From positions 17,443,923 to 17,507,922 of the forward strand of contig CM077820.1 of the NCBI GenBank assembly GCA_039720395.1: a DNA stretch of 64,000 nucleotides, written 5' to 3'. A model generated the notes under the pieces. It did no database searches, was not told the DNA's origin, and worked only from the letters and a program-made list of their open reading frames with translations. Below, piece after piece: positions 12,207 through 23,432 of this stretch. The DNA is from Liquidambar formosana. Taxonomy: Eukaryota; Streptophyta; Magnoliopsida; Saxifragales; Altingiaceae. Numbering within the stretch: position 1 is the stretch's first letter; every line of letters begins with the position of its first letter. The translations under genes were made by a program, and so were the position numbers.

Positions 12207-14766
12207 TCACATAAGCTTAATTGTCTTAATGAAGCTCCTGCCCTGCGCAATATCATTAGTGGAGAGAAAATCCAAAAAATCCTTGAAGCTGCTTCCCTTG
12301 TATCCCTTAGGATGTTGTTCATCCACTAATTCTTTAGCAGTCTCCATCTTTTCATCCATGGCCAAACTATGAAGACTGGCAATAGAAATTCTAGTCCTCT
12401 CACAATTTAATGTGGCCCTATGAATCACACTCTTGCACAACCCATTGCTCAGTACCTCAAGATGGTCACCCACATGGACCTGTAGGACTCCTTGATGTTC
12501 AGGGACCAGCCTCCAAGTGCCGGCCTCATTGTCCATGATTTCGAGGCCCGGTGAGCTCTGGAGAGCGATGGTTAAGCAACTGTAGTCTGAATGGGGCGGC
12601 AACCCTAGGGCGAGAGCCGGTTGGGGGCACGGTGGATAGCAGTTGACGGCCATGACTTGAATTCCATCCTCCATTTTGTTGGTTAGGTATTTGGGTCCTA
12701 GCCCTAGGCTTTCAGTGATGACCCCCATTAACTCCATGGCTAATTTTCTCACTTCTACACAGTATTTTCCCATCTTCTCTCTGAAACAAAAATCATTGAA
12801 ACATGCGCATATATGTTAAATTAAGAAGCATGCAATTTCCTTAATGTGAGATGATGCTTGATTCCATCACTAAAATCTTTTAATATGAGTGAGGTTAAGT
12901 CAGACACGTGCGACAAAGGGTTAAAACCATAGTAAAGCCACATAGCCAACAAATGCGAAGAGTGCCTAGAGGGGCTTTAAGATTTGACAACAGTTTGCCG
13001 ATTGCATGAGATGACAATTTTTAGTTGAAAACCATGTTCCATATACAGATTTGTGACTCCTTAACGACTGTGGTCATATACCATGGTCTCATGAATGTCA
13101 TTCAATCAGAATTGGCAGCCGATTAGGCCTCTTCATTCTTTTTTCCCTCTTTTCTTTTTCTTTTTTTTTTTGGGGGGGGGGGGGGGGGGGTTTTGGTTTT
13201 CATTTAGGGGGAATGCAAAGTTTCGGTCTAACTAATTTAATTTCTAGACACTGATAAGATTACCGCTCAAACATGATAATCTCATTTAGTAATCAACTCC
13301 AAAAGAGCATGAAAAGTTAAACTCGAGACCTAATCGAAGAAAAAGTCTCAGAGAATAATTAATCCACTCCTTATAGGGTTTAGATGAAAGAAAGTACTCC
13401 ATCCGTTTCAAATTGACTATCATCTTTGAAAAATTACGTTTTTCCAAAAAATCATATTGAATGCTTTTACATCAATATAAGTATTTTAATATTTTACTTT
13501 GTCCTCAAGTGTATAAATATTAGAAAAAAAAATGCATGAGGGAGGGTATTTTAAAGTATTAAGTAAAAAAAAAAAAAAAAAAATCATTGACTTTTTGAAT
13601 GAAATTATAATTTTAAAACATCTCAACAAAAAATAATAATAATAATAATAACGGGGAGTACCTGTAATTAGGTGGATTCTGAGGCCACAAACCAACCCAG
13701 TCTTTCAAGGGATGCGCGTAATGTTTTAGGAAGACCCTCCAAAACTGGATCTCATCAACTCCATCCTTCAAGCTTGTCCCATACCTCACTGGCGTGTGCA
13801 CGTTGTTGGACATATATTTCAGCTTCTCTTCCGCCGGCAAGTCGAAAAAATCGAAAGCTGAAGAAAGAGCTCCATCCAGCACTGGTTGGCTTATTCCATG
13901 ATTGGTAATCTTGTGTATATAGAAATACATGAAAAATTCAAGACATGTACTCAAATTGAATGTATGGATGTCCATTTTGAACCCCACACCAAAAAAAAAA
14001 AAAAAAAAAATTAGAGGGAAAAGAGACTGAATTAATGGTTTATTTCCTTTTGTTTCTTGTAAAAAGAAAAAAAGGGTAGTTGTCGCCTGGGATGATGGAC
14101 ACAAGGGCACAGATACTTAACCCGACACGTGGGCCTTATGTGCTTACATAAAAGCTTGTTTATTCGTCCAGATGTTTGTCATTATCCGATATATCGGTAT
14201 CCCGATATCTCCGTATTGTACAGGTTTTATCGTATTTATGCAATCAAGTTACCAAGAATATATATAGAATATATCCGGACCCTGGGGCTTGCTTTAAAGG
14301 ACCAATGTTTTGAAAACCTGCTGCTTGGACACAGAGAAAAGAAATTTTAACGTATTGAGCGCGTGCGTGCACACACATACAATAAGTTCATTAGTCACCA
14401 TTTTGCAATAGAAAAAAAATGTAAAAAGAAGAATGGAAACCATTAGAATGGTTTGTTGTACGCGCAAACGCGCGTGTGTCAAAAGATAAAAGAAAAAGGC
14501 TTGTATCCATAAGCTTTGCGGACACTAACCTGGAAAAAGCCAAAGCGGCGACAAGCGTTTCCAATGTTGTCAATGACAATGGACCTTTGTGGCGGATCCT
14601 GTTGCAACCCAGCCAAGTCAACAACCAGTACATCTGCGACATCCGGATTCAAACTCGCTCGATGTGAAGGTGGGATGGTGTAACATTCAGGCACATGCGG
14701 CAAGCCCCTCTCTTGCGCAGATCGTCCAATGGAATAGTTGGAGCTCGAACCCTCATCTCCCTCCAT
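12207..14766 (-). CDS. 2-oxoglutarate/Fe(II)-dependent dioxygenase, flavanone 3-dioxygenase / DMR6-like
   Basis: Exons on the minus strand are 14766-14530, 13909-13662 and 12780-12207, joined by GT-AG introns (620 and 881 bp), giving 352 codons. Start Met is in MEGDEGSS, 25 codons inside a longer open frame; it was chosen because family proteins begin shortly before the GLPHVPECY segment. The DIOX_N-type half has RRFGFFQ joined across intron 1 to ITNHGIS. The catalytic half carries the iron ligands HSD (in PPHSDYSC) and the later His in SVIHRATLN, plus the 2-oxoglutarate binder RTRISIAS. The family uses iron and 2-oxoglutarate to oxidise small molecules such as flavanones or salicylic acid; the substrate cannot be read from sequence. 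The length is typical and no lesion is seen. The protein is probably cytosolic, as no signal peptide is present. It is close to DOXC-class proteins annotated flavanone 3-dioxygenase 3 or DMR6-like oxygenase. Confidence 0.9.
13397..13658. mobile_element. Stowaway-type MITE in dioxygenase intron 2
   Basis: It starts CTCCATCCGTTTCAAATTG after TA (13395-13396) and ends ...AACGGGGAG before TA (13659-13660), matching the TA-flanked CTCCCTCCGT Stowaway (Tc1/mariner MITE) pattern. The interior (ATCATTGACTTTTTGAATG) matches the copy at 56996-57231. Its right edge touches the splice donor of exon 2: the donor reads CAG|GTACTCCCC on the minus strand, so donor bases from +4 onward come from the MITE. Confidence 0.65.
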
Positions 14767-14896
14767 GTCAAACCAACCAAAATAGTAAAATTGCAAAAGA
14801 TGATGGCTTGAAAGTTCAAACAAATGTAGGAAATGATGCATAATCTAGGGAGCAAATATCGATGATGGGTTTGGTCACAAATGTAGCCATGGGGGG

Positions 14897-14906
14897 TTTT
14901 TTATAG
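14897..14906 (-). promoter_or_regulatory. Possible TATA box of the dioxygenase gene
   Basis: CTATAAAAAA is read on the minus strand, about 130 bp upstream of the proposed ATG (14766). This leaves room for a 5' leader of about 100 nt. It is the only good TATA match in that interval. Confidence 0.45.
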
Positions 14907-15294
14907 GCACTTTTGGGTTTTGTCATGACAAAACTAGTGGCGGTTCGAGTTTGCTTTATCAAATAGCAAATGTATTAGTACTCTGGGGGCGGAAAAATAA
15001 TAGACGAAGCTTTTTGTCAAAAGATCTAGTAGGGGCTAAATGCCAAAAGAAGAGCATGGTGAGTTCCGAGAACAAACCTTTTTATTATTATTACTGTTTC
15101 TGTTGTTTATCCTTTGTTATTAAGTTTCAACTGATCCCATTTGTGTTCTCTCGTGCTTACCCAGGTATGAGGGTTTGCTGTATTTGACTCTGCATGGGTA
15201 CTTGGCGCGTCTGAGTGACGATTCTGTTTCATTGAACGGGTTCTGTATCTATCGCTTTTGAGATAAGGAGGGGAAATGGGGGCATATTTTGGGT

Positions 15295-17243
15295 GAGTCC
15301 AAATCCTCTGTTACCACCTCAGTGTCCCCCTTTCTTGTCACTATACTTAAAATCTGACACGTAGCAAAAACCAACTTCAAGCAAACGGCAAAACATTTGC
15401 CTCCTTTCTCCGTTAGTGTAATTTACGGTAATAAAAATGTAAGTTAAAAAAGAAAAATAAAAAGATTTGTTAATAAAAGAAAAACCAAGAAAAAGGTAAG
15501 TTTTTTTATTCTCAGTCAATAATTGTCTCCATTCTGTTACCAGTTCCACTCTGTATCATCTCTTCATGAACAGCCCCTTCCTCTTCCGGTGAGTATCAGG
15601 CCACCCTCCCTCTGTTTAGATGGCAGTGAACTAGAAGATGATGTCGTCAGTGAGAGAAGTGACCGCAAATTTCCTTTGAGCTTCTACACCACCGACCCAA
15701 TGGTGCGAGAATTTTTTCTGGGATGAAGTGGCTTCTTTCAATTGATATGGCTCAGAAGAACAGAAGAACAAAAATTAAAAAAAAAAAAGGCCGACTTTGG
15801 GGTGCCAGCTCCCCAATACTCCATAGATAAGTCTTAATTTGCTAATTTGTGGGAGTTTATGAATGATTACTCGACCTTGCTGATTTTTGTGTTTAAGCTT
15901 CTCTTGCCTTTTTATTCACTTCAACTTTAAGACGAGGTACGTTGAGGTGGCTCTATTCAGACATATGAGCTATCACATTGGAAGGATTTCAGATAAAGAA
16001 TTCCTCGAAGAGCTTCTATACTCCTAATCCCAACCCCAAAGAATCGTTAAATAGAGAAAATAAGAGGGGAAGATTTAGAAGTTCTTCCCAGATTTAACTA
16101 AATCCTTTAAGCCCAAATAAACTCATTTTATGTAACATATACATAGAGATAGAGATACCTATTTGACCAAAAAAAAAAAAAAACCCATTTGATGGCCCTG
16201 TTTGGACTGATGATCTACGGTGCAGTAGCCTGGCCGTCCTCAAAGGGGTGGCCTGATACTCGTCAGAAGAGGGAGGGGCTGTTCACGAAGAGATGATATG
16301 TTGGGCTTCACTCCTTATGAGCTGACCCAATCTTGTGTGTTGTGTTAACCACTTGGGCCTGGGGTAAATAAAATATTAATTAAGTAAACAAAAATCAGAT
16401 CAGTGGGGAGATGAAAAGGCAGATTCTGGATGTTTCTTCGACACACCTTCTTTGCTTCTGCGATGGAAGTGCTAAAGCAATTCTCTACACAGCTTTTTCA
16501 TTCTTTTGGCTCAAGTGCTCGTGGCTTTTGTCTTGAGTAAAATTCTTCACTTTGCTTTTGTTTTGGGTGTCTTTTCTCTCTGCATTTGGGGCCATTTTTG
16601 TTGCTGTCCGGTTTGCATTTGTGAAGCTAAAGCTCCATCCTTTTGGGTGGTTTGGGTATTCTCTATTGCAAGCTTGGAGGCATTTGTTTTACTAATTTGG
16701 TGAAGTCTCTCCATTATTATATTTGTTGAAATTTGTTGAAATACACTTTCAGGTGTTTGTTTAATTGTAATAGACCTTGTGTTTTTTGTACTCGAACTTT
16801 ACTTATAGTGGAGAAATCGACATCGGTCTCGCCCATGGATGTCCTTCATTTTAAGGGAATCACGTAAATTTTTGTATCCCCATTTTACTTTCTTGTTTAA
16901 TATATTTTTCAAAAATTTTAATTACTGCGTTTTTATTAGCTCTCTTTGATTTGCACTTATAGGAAGTATTTTTCCTAACATGATAGTGGTATTGGTAACA
17001 GGATGAAGACAATTATTGACCGAGAATAAAGAACTTATCTTTTTCTTGGTTTTTCTTTTATTAACAAATCTTTTTATTTTCCTTTTTTAACCTATATTTT
17101 TATTACCATAAATTGCACTATGGAAGGAAGGGGGCCAAACGTTTTGCCGTTTGCTTAACGTTGGCTTTTGCTACGTGTCAAATTTTAATCATAGCAACCG
17201 GAAAGGGGGACATGCACCAAGTGGGAACAGAGGATTTGGACTC
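15295..17243. mobile_element. Mutator-like element (MULE) with long terminal inverted repeats
   Basis: The left repeat begins GAGTCCAAATCCTCTGTT and the right end is its inverse. The two arms match over about 310 bp: left 15295-15607; right 16243-16299 plus 16981-17243, separated by a solo LTR. The flanks ATTTTGGGT (15286-15294) and GTTTTGGGT (17244-17252) form a 9-bp duplication with one mismatch, typical of Mutator elements. Without the LTR the element is about 1.26 kb with only about 635 bp between arms, so it is non-autonomous. A short open frame (15523-15726) overlaps the left arm and interior; whether the interior is a captured gene fragment (Pack-MULE) is unknown. Confidence 0.8.
16299..16980 (+). 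mobile_element. Solo LTR (682 bp) nested in the MULE
   Basis: It begins TGTTGGGC and ends CCTAACA, the short inverted TG...CA termini of LTRs. It is flanked on both sides by the exact 5-bp duplication TGATA (16294-16298, 16981-16985). Internally it has an R/U5-like phrase (TCGCCCATGGATGTCC...GAATCACGTAAATTTTTGT, 16831-16877). There is no internal retrotransposon region, so it is a product of LTR-LTR recombination. It interrupts the right arm of the MULE at a point that aligns with the intact left arm, which proves the order of insertion. Confidence 0.85.
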
Positions 17244-17252
17244 GTTTTGGGT

Positions 17253-20200
17253 CTAGATTTCTCTAGAAGAGAACAAGCTCTGCCTTTCTTGAGTATGTCC
17301 AAATATATGGATGTAGTTGGCTGATTGGTTCGAGTCCCATGATGATTTTGAGATGAGGGGCAGACGTCATTGGCACCGTCACGTTGCTATTTTGGTATAG
17401 GAATTAGAGCTGGTTTAATAGGGCAACAATTGAGGCTATCGCTTTAGGCTCTAACTCTTAATGCCCTAATCCAAACATTTAAAGGCCTCTGTACAAGAGG
17501 TTCATTTAAAATTTTAGTTTTACGCCACATTTAAAAAATATTAGCATTACGCTCCATTAAAAAGGGTTTCATTTAAAATTTTATCCTAAGACCACAATTT
17601 GTATTGAGTTATCACACATATATAATGTCTTGATTTTTTTTCCCACTTTTTCCTTTTTCGGATTAAAATTACGAAAAATCTTGTGTCCATAACAAACATG
17701 TCTTGATCCATTGCCCCTTTAATCATGTCCCCTCTCATATAAGTGGGGCAAAGGGCCTCATTATCACCTTACCAAAAGTAGATTCTATAATATACATTAT
17801 ATCCTAATTATTTTATTAATTCAATTTTAATCAAGTAATTTGAATGGCGGTGAAATTTTTTTTTTATAATATTTCACAAAAAAAAAAAAAAAAAAAGAAA
17901 GAAAGTTGCTTATTAAAATGGCCAAACCCATCAAAATGAATTGATCTCTTAACAAATAGGAAAAAAGAACAATACCCATTAATTATTTGATAGTTCCTGA
18001 TATAACAATATGTTACTAACATGGGGCATGAAAGAGAGGATTGATCGAGGACTCGAGGAGGGTTCGTAGAGGATCTCCATTCCATGTCTGCATAATCAAA
18101 TACCTGTGTTTGCTCTTTGATATATGGACCAAAATCAACTTCTTGAATGTAATTAATGCTTCAATTCTTAACTTCATAAAAGAGACAATCCTGCTCTTTT
18201 TGCCTCATATCACGGGAAGTATGTATAGGAGACAACCGTCATTTGTTTGGATAACGAAACATGTGTGGACTATATATTTTATCATCATTTGATGCATCTA
18301 CGGAAAATGGCAGCTATATATCAACAAATTTTTACTGAATTTTGAAATCGTGCATTGGAATGGGAAGATCGATGATCCGTACCATCACTTGTGGTGATTG
18401 CGGGTTGTAATTTTTAGACGATGAATTTATATTTAGGATCGATGGACTCTCATTCAATTTTTATAAGACAAACGGACATGGTGTTATAATTCAAAAAGAC
18501 CCCTTAACCTCAAAAGTTTATAACAAGTACGTGTTATTAAACAACAGATGATATACCCCCAAGTAAGTAAGAACCATGGACAAAACCACAATCCGCTATG
18601 GAGTAAACTTGCGGGACTTGAAAAGAAAATACAAACTCATAAACACTCCTACGACTAATGTAGATTCCGTTCTCCTTAATTAATCCCAAGCTAGGGGCTC
18701 CAATATCATTCTACTTTTGACTCCTTGGAGAACTCCTTCAAGGGATCGATAATGGTGGCACATATGAAAACCTTACTAAATTTGCCATACATTATGTGTG
18801 TGTGTGTGTGTGTGTGAAGTGAGAACTGGGGTATGGGGTGTGGTGTTCTTAATCACAAATCCATTATGGATGGGTATGTCAATCTCTCAAGCAAGTTTCT
18901 CTATAAAAAAAAAAAATGATGTATGTAGCCTCCAAAAGTCATTATCTTTCATACCTAATTCGTGGGGTGAAATAAGATTACACATAAGTAAGGTTTTAGA
19001 TGCAAAAGGGTGCTCAAAAGAGACATCTTTCGTTACAAAATTCAGTGCATGTGATGTTGTATTGTTCGAATTATTGAAAAAATCATATATTCAAATGGAT
19101 CAAGTGTAGATCATTCAAATACTAAACAATCCGAGAGAAACCAACTGCATAAGAATAGCACTGATCAAACGTCGAATGACATTGTTCCAGCAATTAGTTT
19201 AGAGTTTAATAGAAAAACAGGATTTTAACACAAAGACCCTCAAAAACCCAAAACCCACAAAACTTACCATCAAGATGGGATGAAAAAAAAATAATAATAA
19301 AAATAAAAAAACAACAAAGAGAGCTAAGGATCTAATCAGCTAAGATTAAAAAAAAAAAACTAGTTTCTGGGATATCCAGTAGTACCTATGAGAAGATTTG
19401 CTCGATTAGTCTAATTTTTGTTTATTTTGATTTTCTTGTCCTAAAAAATAATAACCATGGAGAGAATTGAAAGACAAAATGTCGGTTCAAGCCCCTAGGA
19501 CTTCCCCCATGCCAAAAGTGGACGGATGGGTACAGAGCTCCCACAGACTTCCAATTAAGTGGAAGATAATGTTTTTCTGTTTAGTGATGGGGCTAAGGTG
19601 CAAGGCTTTTATGGTTCACTTGGTTAGGGTTGTGGTTGTGGTTCCTTACTTCCTTAAATGACGTGACCCAATCGATGTTTGCTACCAAAATATGGCAGCA
19701 AACACAGCCTTCGAGGGAGGAAGCAATAATACACTTGTCCTTCCCTCTAGTGGCTGCAGACCTGCAGACTGCATGCAATTGCATCCTTACTATGCGTCTT
19801 ATTTTTCCAGGGCAGTTGTGCTCTTTTGTGCCACGTGGATCGAGGGATGAGTTTAGCTGTTGGAAACATCGTTTGACAATTGATCTGTGGCATGATTTGA
19901 TTTGATATATAAATTCTACACCCATTTTAATATCAGTTTGGCTGGGGCTCCAAAAACTCAAAATTGACCTTTAATCTATCATATGACAAGTTCTCATCTT
20001 CTATTAAAACATGTCATATGACCAAAAGAAAAAAAAAAAAAAAAGAGCTATGATTTACAAAACCACATGAATCATACTATATGACCAATGCAAAACTCTA
20101 CTTGGGGCTGGGCTGAGAATATTGTGGGAAGATGAAATTATAATTTCAACTTGGCTTTTTGACTAAATTTGTTTGGACACAAAAGGACTTGAATTATTGG

Positions 20201-20313
20201 GTAAGATGTGAAGTCGTAGGCAGGGGCGGAGTTAGAAGTTATCTTTAATGGGTGCACCGTATTGTAATTTTGTGAAGTAAAAACTGAAAGTATCATAGAG
20301 TTTTTTTTTTCTT
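17253..20313. other. Non-coding stretch, no gene recognised
   Basis: No supported gene. It holds an A-run at 17879-17896, a (TG)n microsatellite at about 18796-18817 and A-rich runs near 19340 and 20030. Several short frames (for example 18798-19109 and 19593-19961) show no domain signature. At 20222 a CAGGGGCGGAGTTAG phrase resembles a decayed transposon end, with a partial inverse (GGCTCCCCCC) near 20540. Confidence 0.5.
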
Positions 20314-20483
20314 TGAAAAAATTACTTTTTGGTAATTATTTCTTAATGTAATACTAAAAAATGATATTTTTTGTTAACTTATTACAAATTAACTATATGC
20401 ATCATGTATGCATGCCTTAAAATGACTACCATTTTCTTATTTTTGGCATTATATTGAGAAGTGATTATCAAATAATTTTTCTT
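20314..20483. mobile_element. Foldback MITE, copy 3 (diverged)
   Basis: The left arm GAAAAAATTACTTTTTGGTAA...CTTAATGTAATACTAAAAAATG pairs with the right arm CATTATATTGAGAAGTGATTATC...AATTTTTC. The order and key phrases match the copies at 5091 and 5277, with more substitutions. Confidence 0.4.
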
Positions 20484-21896
20484 TTGAAAAAAAAATTTAT
20501 TTATTTGAACCAGTAAAACCACATGTCCCAAAGGCCCCCTGGCTCCCCCCACTCGTCCTATGTTGCTCTTGTTTCAATTATATTGAAGAAAAATAACAAT
20601 GGGGAAGGGATGAAACAGTGGCTGTAAAGGCATTAAAGGGGAGTTGTCCTATGTTGTCATTGTATTTTAAAATATATTTTTTGCAGTGCCACGACTGTGC
20701 CTTTCGTTAATTCTTTCCATATATTTCCAGATCTTCCCCAAAAACCCCAGAATGATTTGACCCAGTGGCTGAGGCGTGTTCATCTATTTTGCCAGCTGGA
20801 ACTGGTTGACTCCCTGCGTGGTTAACTTGTTGGGCTACTACACTTGCACTTTATTATTTTTTTGCACCATAATTTAATGAAATTGAAACTTAAGAAGCTT
20901 CTACAAGCAACACATACATCAGCCCAGTTACCAAAGTCAAAAGCAAGGATTTGGAGTTGGGAGGGTGTTTAACTGCCTTCCAACAAACTAACTTCATCCA
21001 CCCTACCTACCAAATTTTATGAAAAACAGAGTCTTCCCATTGGGGCTAAGCCTCATTACCGATGATGCATGGGCCATCAACTACTGCACTTTCGTTAGTC
21101 AAATCACCCACCAAATCCAGACCGTTTAATGTAAGATTAATGGAATGCATGGAAACATAATACGAGTTCCAAGGTAGTCACAAGGTGCCACTAAGCAAAG
21201 ACAACATACTATGTCAATTTGAATTTAGAATGAACCGTCTGGATGTATTGATTCATTATTCAAATTGCACATTATTAGAGTAGGCAAGCCCATCTTCGTG
21301 ATAGATTGCTGGCCCATTATATATTTGCCTTAAAATATTAATTTCACTTGTACAAAAGAACAAAATAAAATAAATAAAATAAAATACAAAAAGTGAAATA
21401 TCCATTTCTCATGCATATAGACTTATAAAGTTTCCAAGATGGTCTTTCTCCTCTAATTTTCATTTGGGTAATGCTATACGTAGCACCATATAAATAATAT
21501 CCGAGGTAGCAATGAATTTCTTGTGGTAATACTAAATAGTTTGAAAGGTATTTTTGTCAACCAACTCATGTCATGTCAAGTGCTGTAACTAGATATTATA
21601 ACTAGATGGCATTTCCCTTTTCAATCATTTTATACCCTACATGTATATCCATACAAGTTCATGATCAGAGCACAGTTTGGGCAAATGGATAGACAAGTCC
21701 TTACCAGAAAAATAAAATAAAATAAAAGATAAGACAGGTCAACTTTGCTTCAGCCAAAGTTTTAGTTTTTGGGCCACAAAACCAATTAATAAAACTAATA
21801 ATAGTAATTAAACCTAAGTCAGTCTCAGATATGAAGTTAGGTCGTCTAATCCCAAGCAACCCCTCACGTATGCGTACATACATAACATACATATAT
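20484..21896. other. Upstream intergenic region of the phytocyanin gene
   Basis: No coding region is recognised. The sequence is ordinary AT-rich DNA with no clear repeats beyond a short (AAAAT)n-like stretch near 21361-21385. It includes whatever promoter drives the gene starting at 21953. Confidence 0.4.
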
Positions 21897-21906
21897 GTAT
21901 ATATTA
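21897..21906 (+). promoter_or_regulatory. Possible TATA box of the phytocyanin gene
   Basis: GTATATATTA lies about 50 bp before the ATG at 21953. A start site about 30 bp downstream would give a very short leader, so this is a weak assignment in AT-rich DNA. Confidence 0.3.
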
Positions 21907-21952
21907 CAGCTGAGCACAAACAGTCCCTCATATTTCGTTCAATTTCTCATCA

Positions 21953-22143
21953 ATGGCAAACCTGCAGGCTCTGGTTCATGCTCTTGTCCTCCTTGGCCTT
22001 GCGCTATCATGCACTGCTACTACCTACACGGTGGGGGATAACTCTGGCTGGGACATAAGCAGTGATCTTGAATCATGGCCAGTCGGCAAGAAATTTGTAG
22101 TCGGCGACGTTCTACGTAAGTATTTAATCTCTTTCACAATATA

Positions 22144-22184
<41 letters not shown>

Positions 22185-22807
22185 TCACACTTGGCTAATC
22201 CAAGCGATCATATGTGGTTGTCCGTGTACTGAAATCTGATCCAAATTTCACTGCATGGATGATCCAGATTCCATTGTACATGCATGTCCAATGACTAACG
22301 AGGATCCTCTCTCAATCCTAGGCTAGCTCCTAGCTATCTCATGCTGTTTATTTATGAACCATATATTTGATTTGTTTGTACTTCTGAATTAAATGATAAA
22401 ATGGTACATGATTTTTTTAAAAAAATTTTGGTGTAGTGTTCCAGTACTCATCTTCCAACAGTGTGAACGAGGTGACAAAGGAAAATTTTGATGGATGCAA
22501 CACAACCAAGTATCTGCAAACATGGACGAACGGGAACTCATCGGTTCCTCTAACGACGCCTGGCATGATATATTTTGTGAGTGGTAACCAGTTATATTGC
22601 CTTGGAGGGATGAAGCTTCAAGTGAATGTTCAAAACAATGCAAATTCAACTGCTGGTGCACCTCTAGCCGGGGGTCCATCTTCTATGCCTCAACCTACTT
22701 CGAAAAGCAACGACCCTTCAACTACTTCCAGCGGTTTTGTCCATGGTGGAAGGGATCCTCTTGTCTTAGCTTTTATTGGCTTTATGGCTGCTGTGCTGTG
22801 GATGGTT

Positions 22808-22810
<3 letters not shown>
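21953..22810 (+). CDS. Phytocyanin, early-nodulin-like (blue copper-type protein lacking most copper ligands)
   Basis: Two exons, 21953-22115 and 22437-22810 (GTAAGT donor, TGTAG acceptor, in frame), encode 178 residues. Residues 1-22 are a hydrophobic signal peptide (LVHALVLLGLALSCTA). The plastocyanin-like domain follows: TYTVGDNSGWD, then VGKKFVVGDVL joined across the intron to LFQYSSSNSVNEV. The two structural cysteines (FDGCNTT and LYCLGG) remain. At copper-ligand positions the first His is Asn (SSSNSV), the Cys is Ser (YFVSGN) and the second His is Tyr (QLYC); only the Met in GGMKL remains. This points to a non-copper, ENODL-type phytocyanin. A Pro/Ser/Thr-rich spacer and a hydrophobic tail (VLAFIGFMAAVLWMV) suggest a GPI-anchored cell-surface arabinogalactan-like protein. 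Family members act at the plasma membrane or wall; the partner is unknown. Confidence 0.88.
22147..22182. repeat. (TA)n microsatellite in phytocyanin intron
   Basis: An uninterrupted TA run of about 36 bp in the single intron, beginning about 30 bp after the splice donor. Confidence 0.9.

Positions 22811-22848
<38 letters not shown>
22811..22848. repeat. (AT)n microsatellite directly after the phytocyanin stop codon
   Basis: An AT run of about 38 bp begins at the base after the TAA stop, so it forms the start of the 3' UTR. In the +1 or +2 frame it would read as Ile-Tyr repeats. Confidence 0.9.
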
Positions 22849-22852
<4 letters not shown>

Positions 22853-23224
22853 TTTGAGACATTAAGATATAGGTGTTCATTTCTTGAATACCTGCACCAT
22901 CTAAATTTGTGGTTTTGGGCAATTTTGTTCTGGTCATAGGGTCTATACTGTATACCTCAATTTAATTTCGAGGGAAAATGGATATCTCCAATTAGTTTGT
23001 TCATTGTTACAAAATATGGTAGAAATTAATATATGATTTTATTTTATTTTATTTTCAATTCTGTGTACGTGTGCGCGAGCGTGTACACTTTGTTTTTTTA
23101 TTTATTTTTTTCTTCTAAGGTAAGTTTCCAGTACAACTAATTAAGGATGCTTCGGTTGTTTAAGAACTATCAGGACATTAGCCTCAAAATTGGTTTGGTT
23201 GCAAATAACATTCTTTTTTAAAAT

Positions 23225-23432
23225 TATTTTTGTTTTTGTTATTTTATTTTGATACATACATCAATGATCAAACATTAAAAAATATAATTCCTGCACCTTA
23301 TCCCATATTTATGATAGGAAGGCCCCACCCCTAGCTTCTAAATATCTACAAGAAATTGGACTCGCTTGAATTTGAGACCTTCCTCTTTCAAGGAGAGGTA
23401 TGCCATTATGCTACTAACCCAGTGGCTCCCAT
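23225..23432 (-). mobile_element. Possible tRNA-derived SINE
   Basis: On the minus strand, GGGAGCCACTGGGTTAGTAGC resembles a tRNA 5' end. About 40 nt later GGTCTCAAATTCAAG resembles a B box (GGTTCAAATCC type). The far end is A-rich (AACAAAAACAAAAATAA, minus strand). No convincing target duplication was found, unlike the SINE at 39200. Confidence 0.3.

Noticed and set aside
13672..14843. Plus-strand frames across the dioxygenase exons
   Set aside because: They are antisense shadows of exons whose minus-strand translation is clearly a dioxygenase.
17325..17345. GGTTCGAGTCCC, resembling a tRNA B box
   Set aside because: No matching A box or cloverleaf could be built around it.
19593..19961. 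122-codon minus-strand frame
   Set aside because: Overlaps a plus-strand open frame of similar length and neither carries a recognisable motif.
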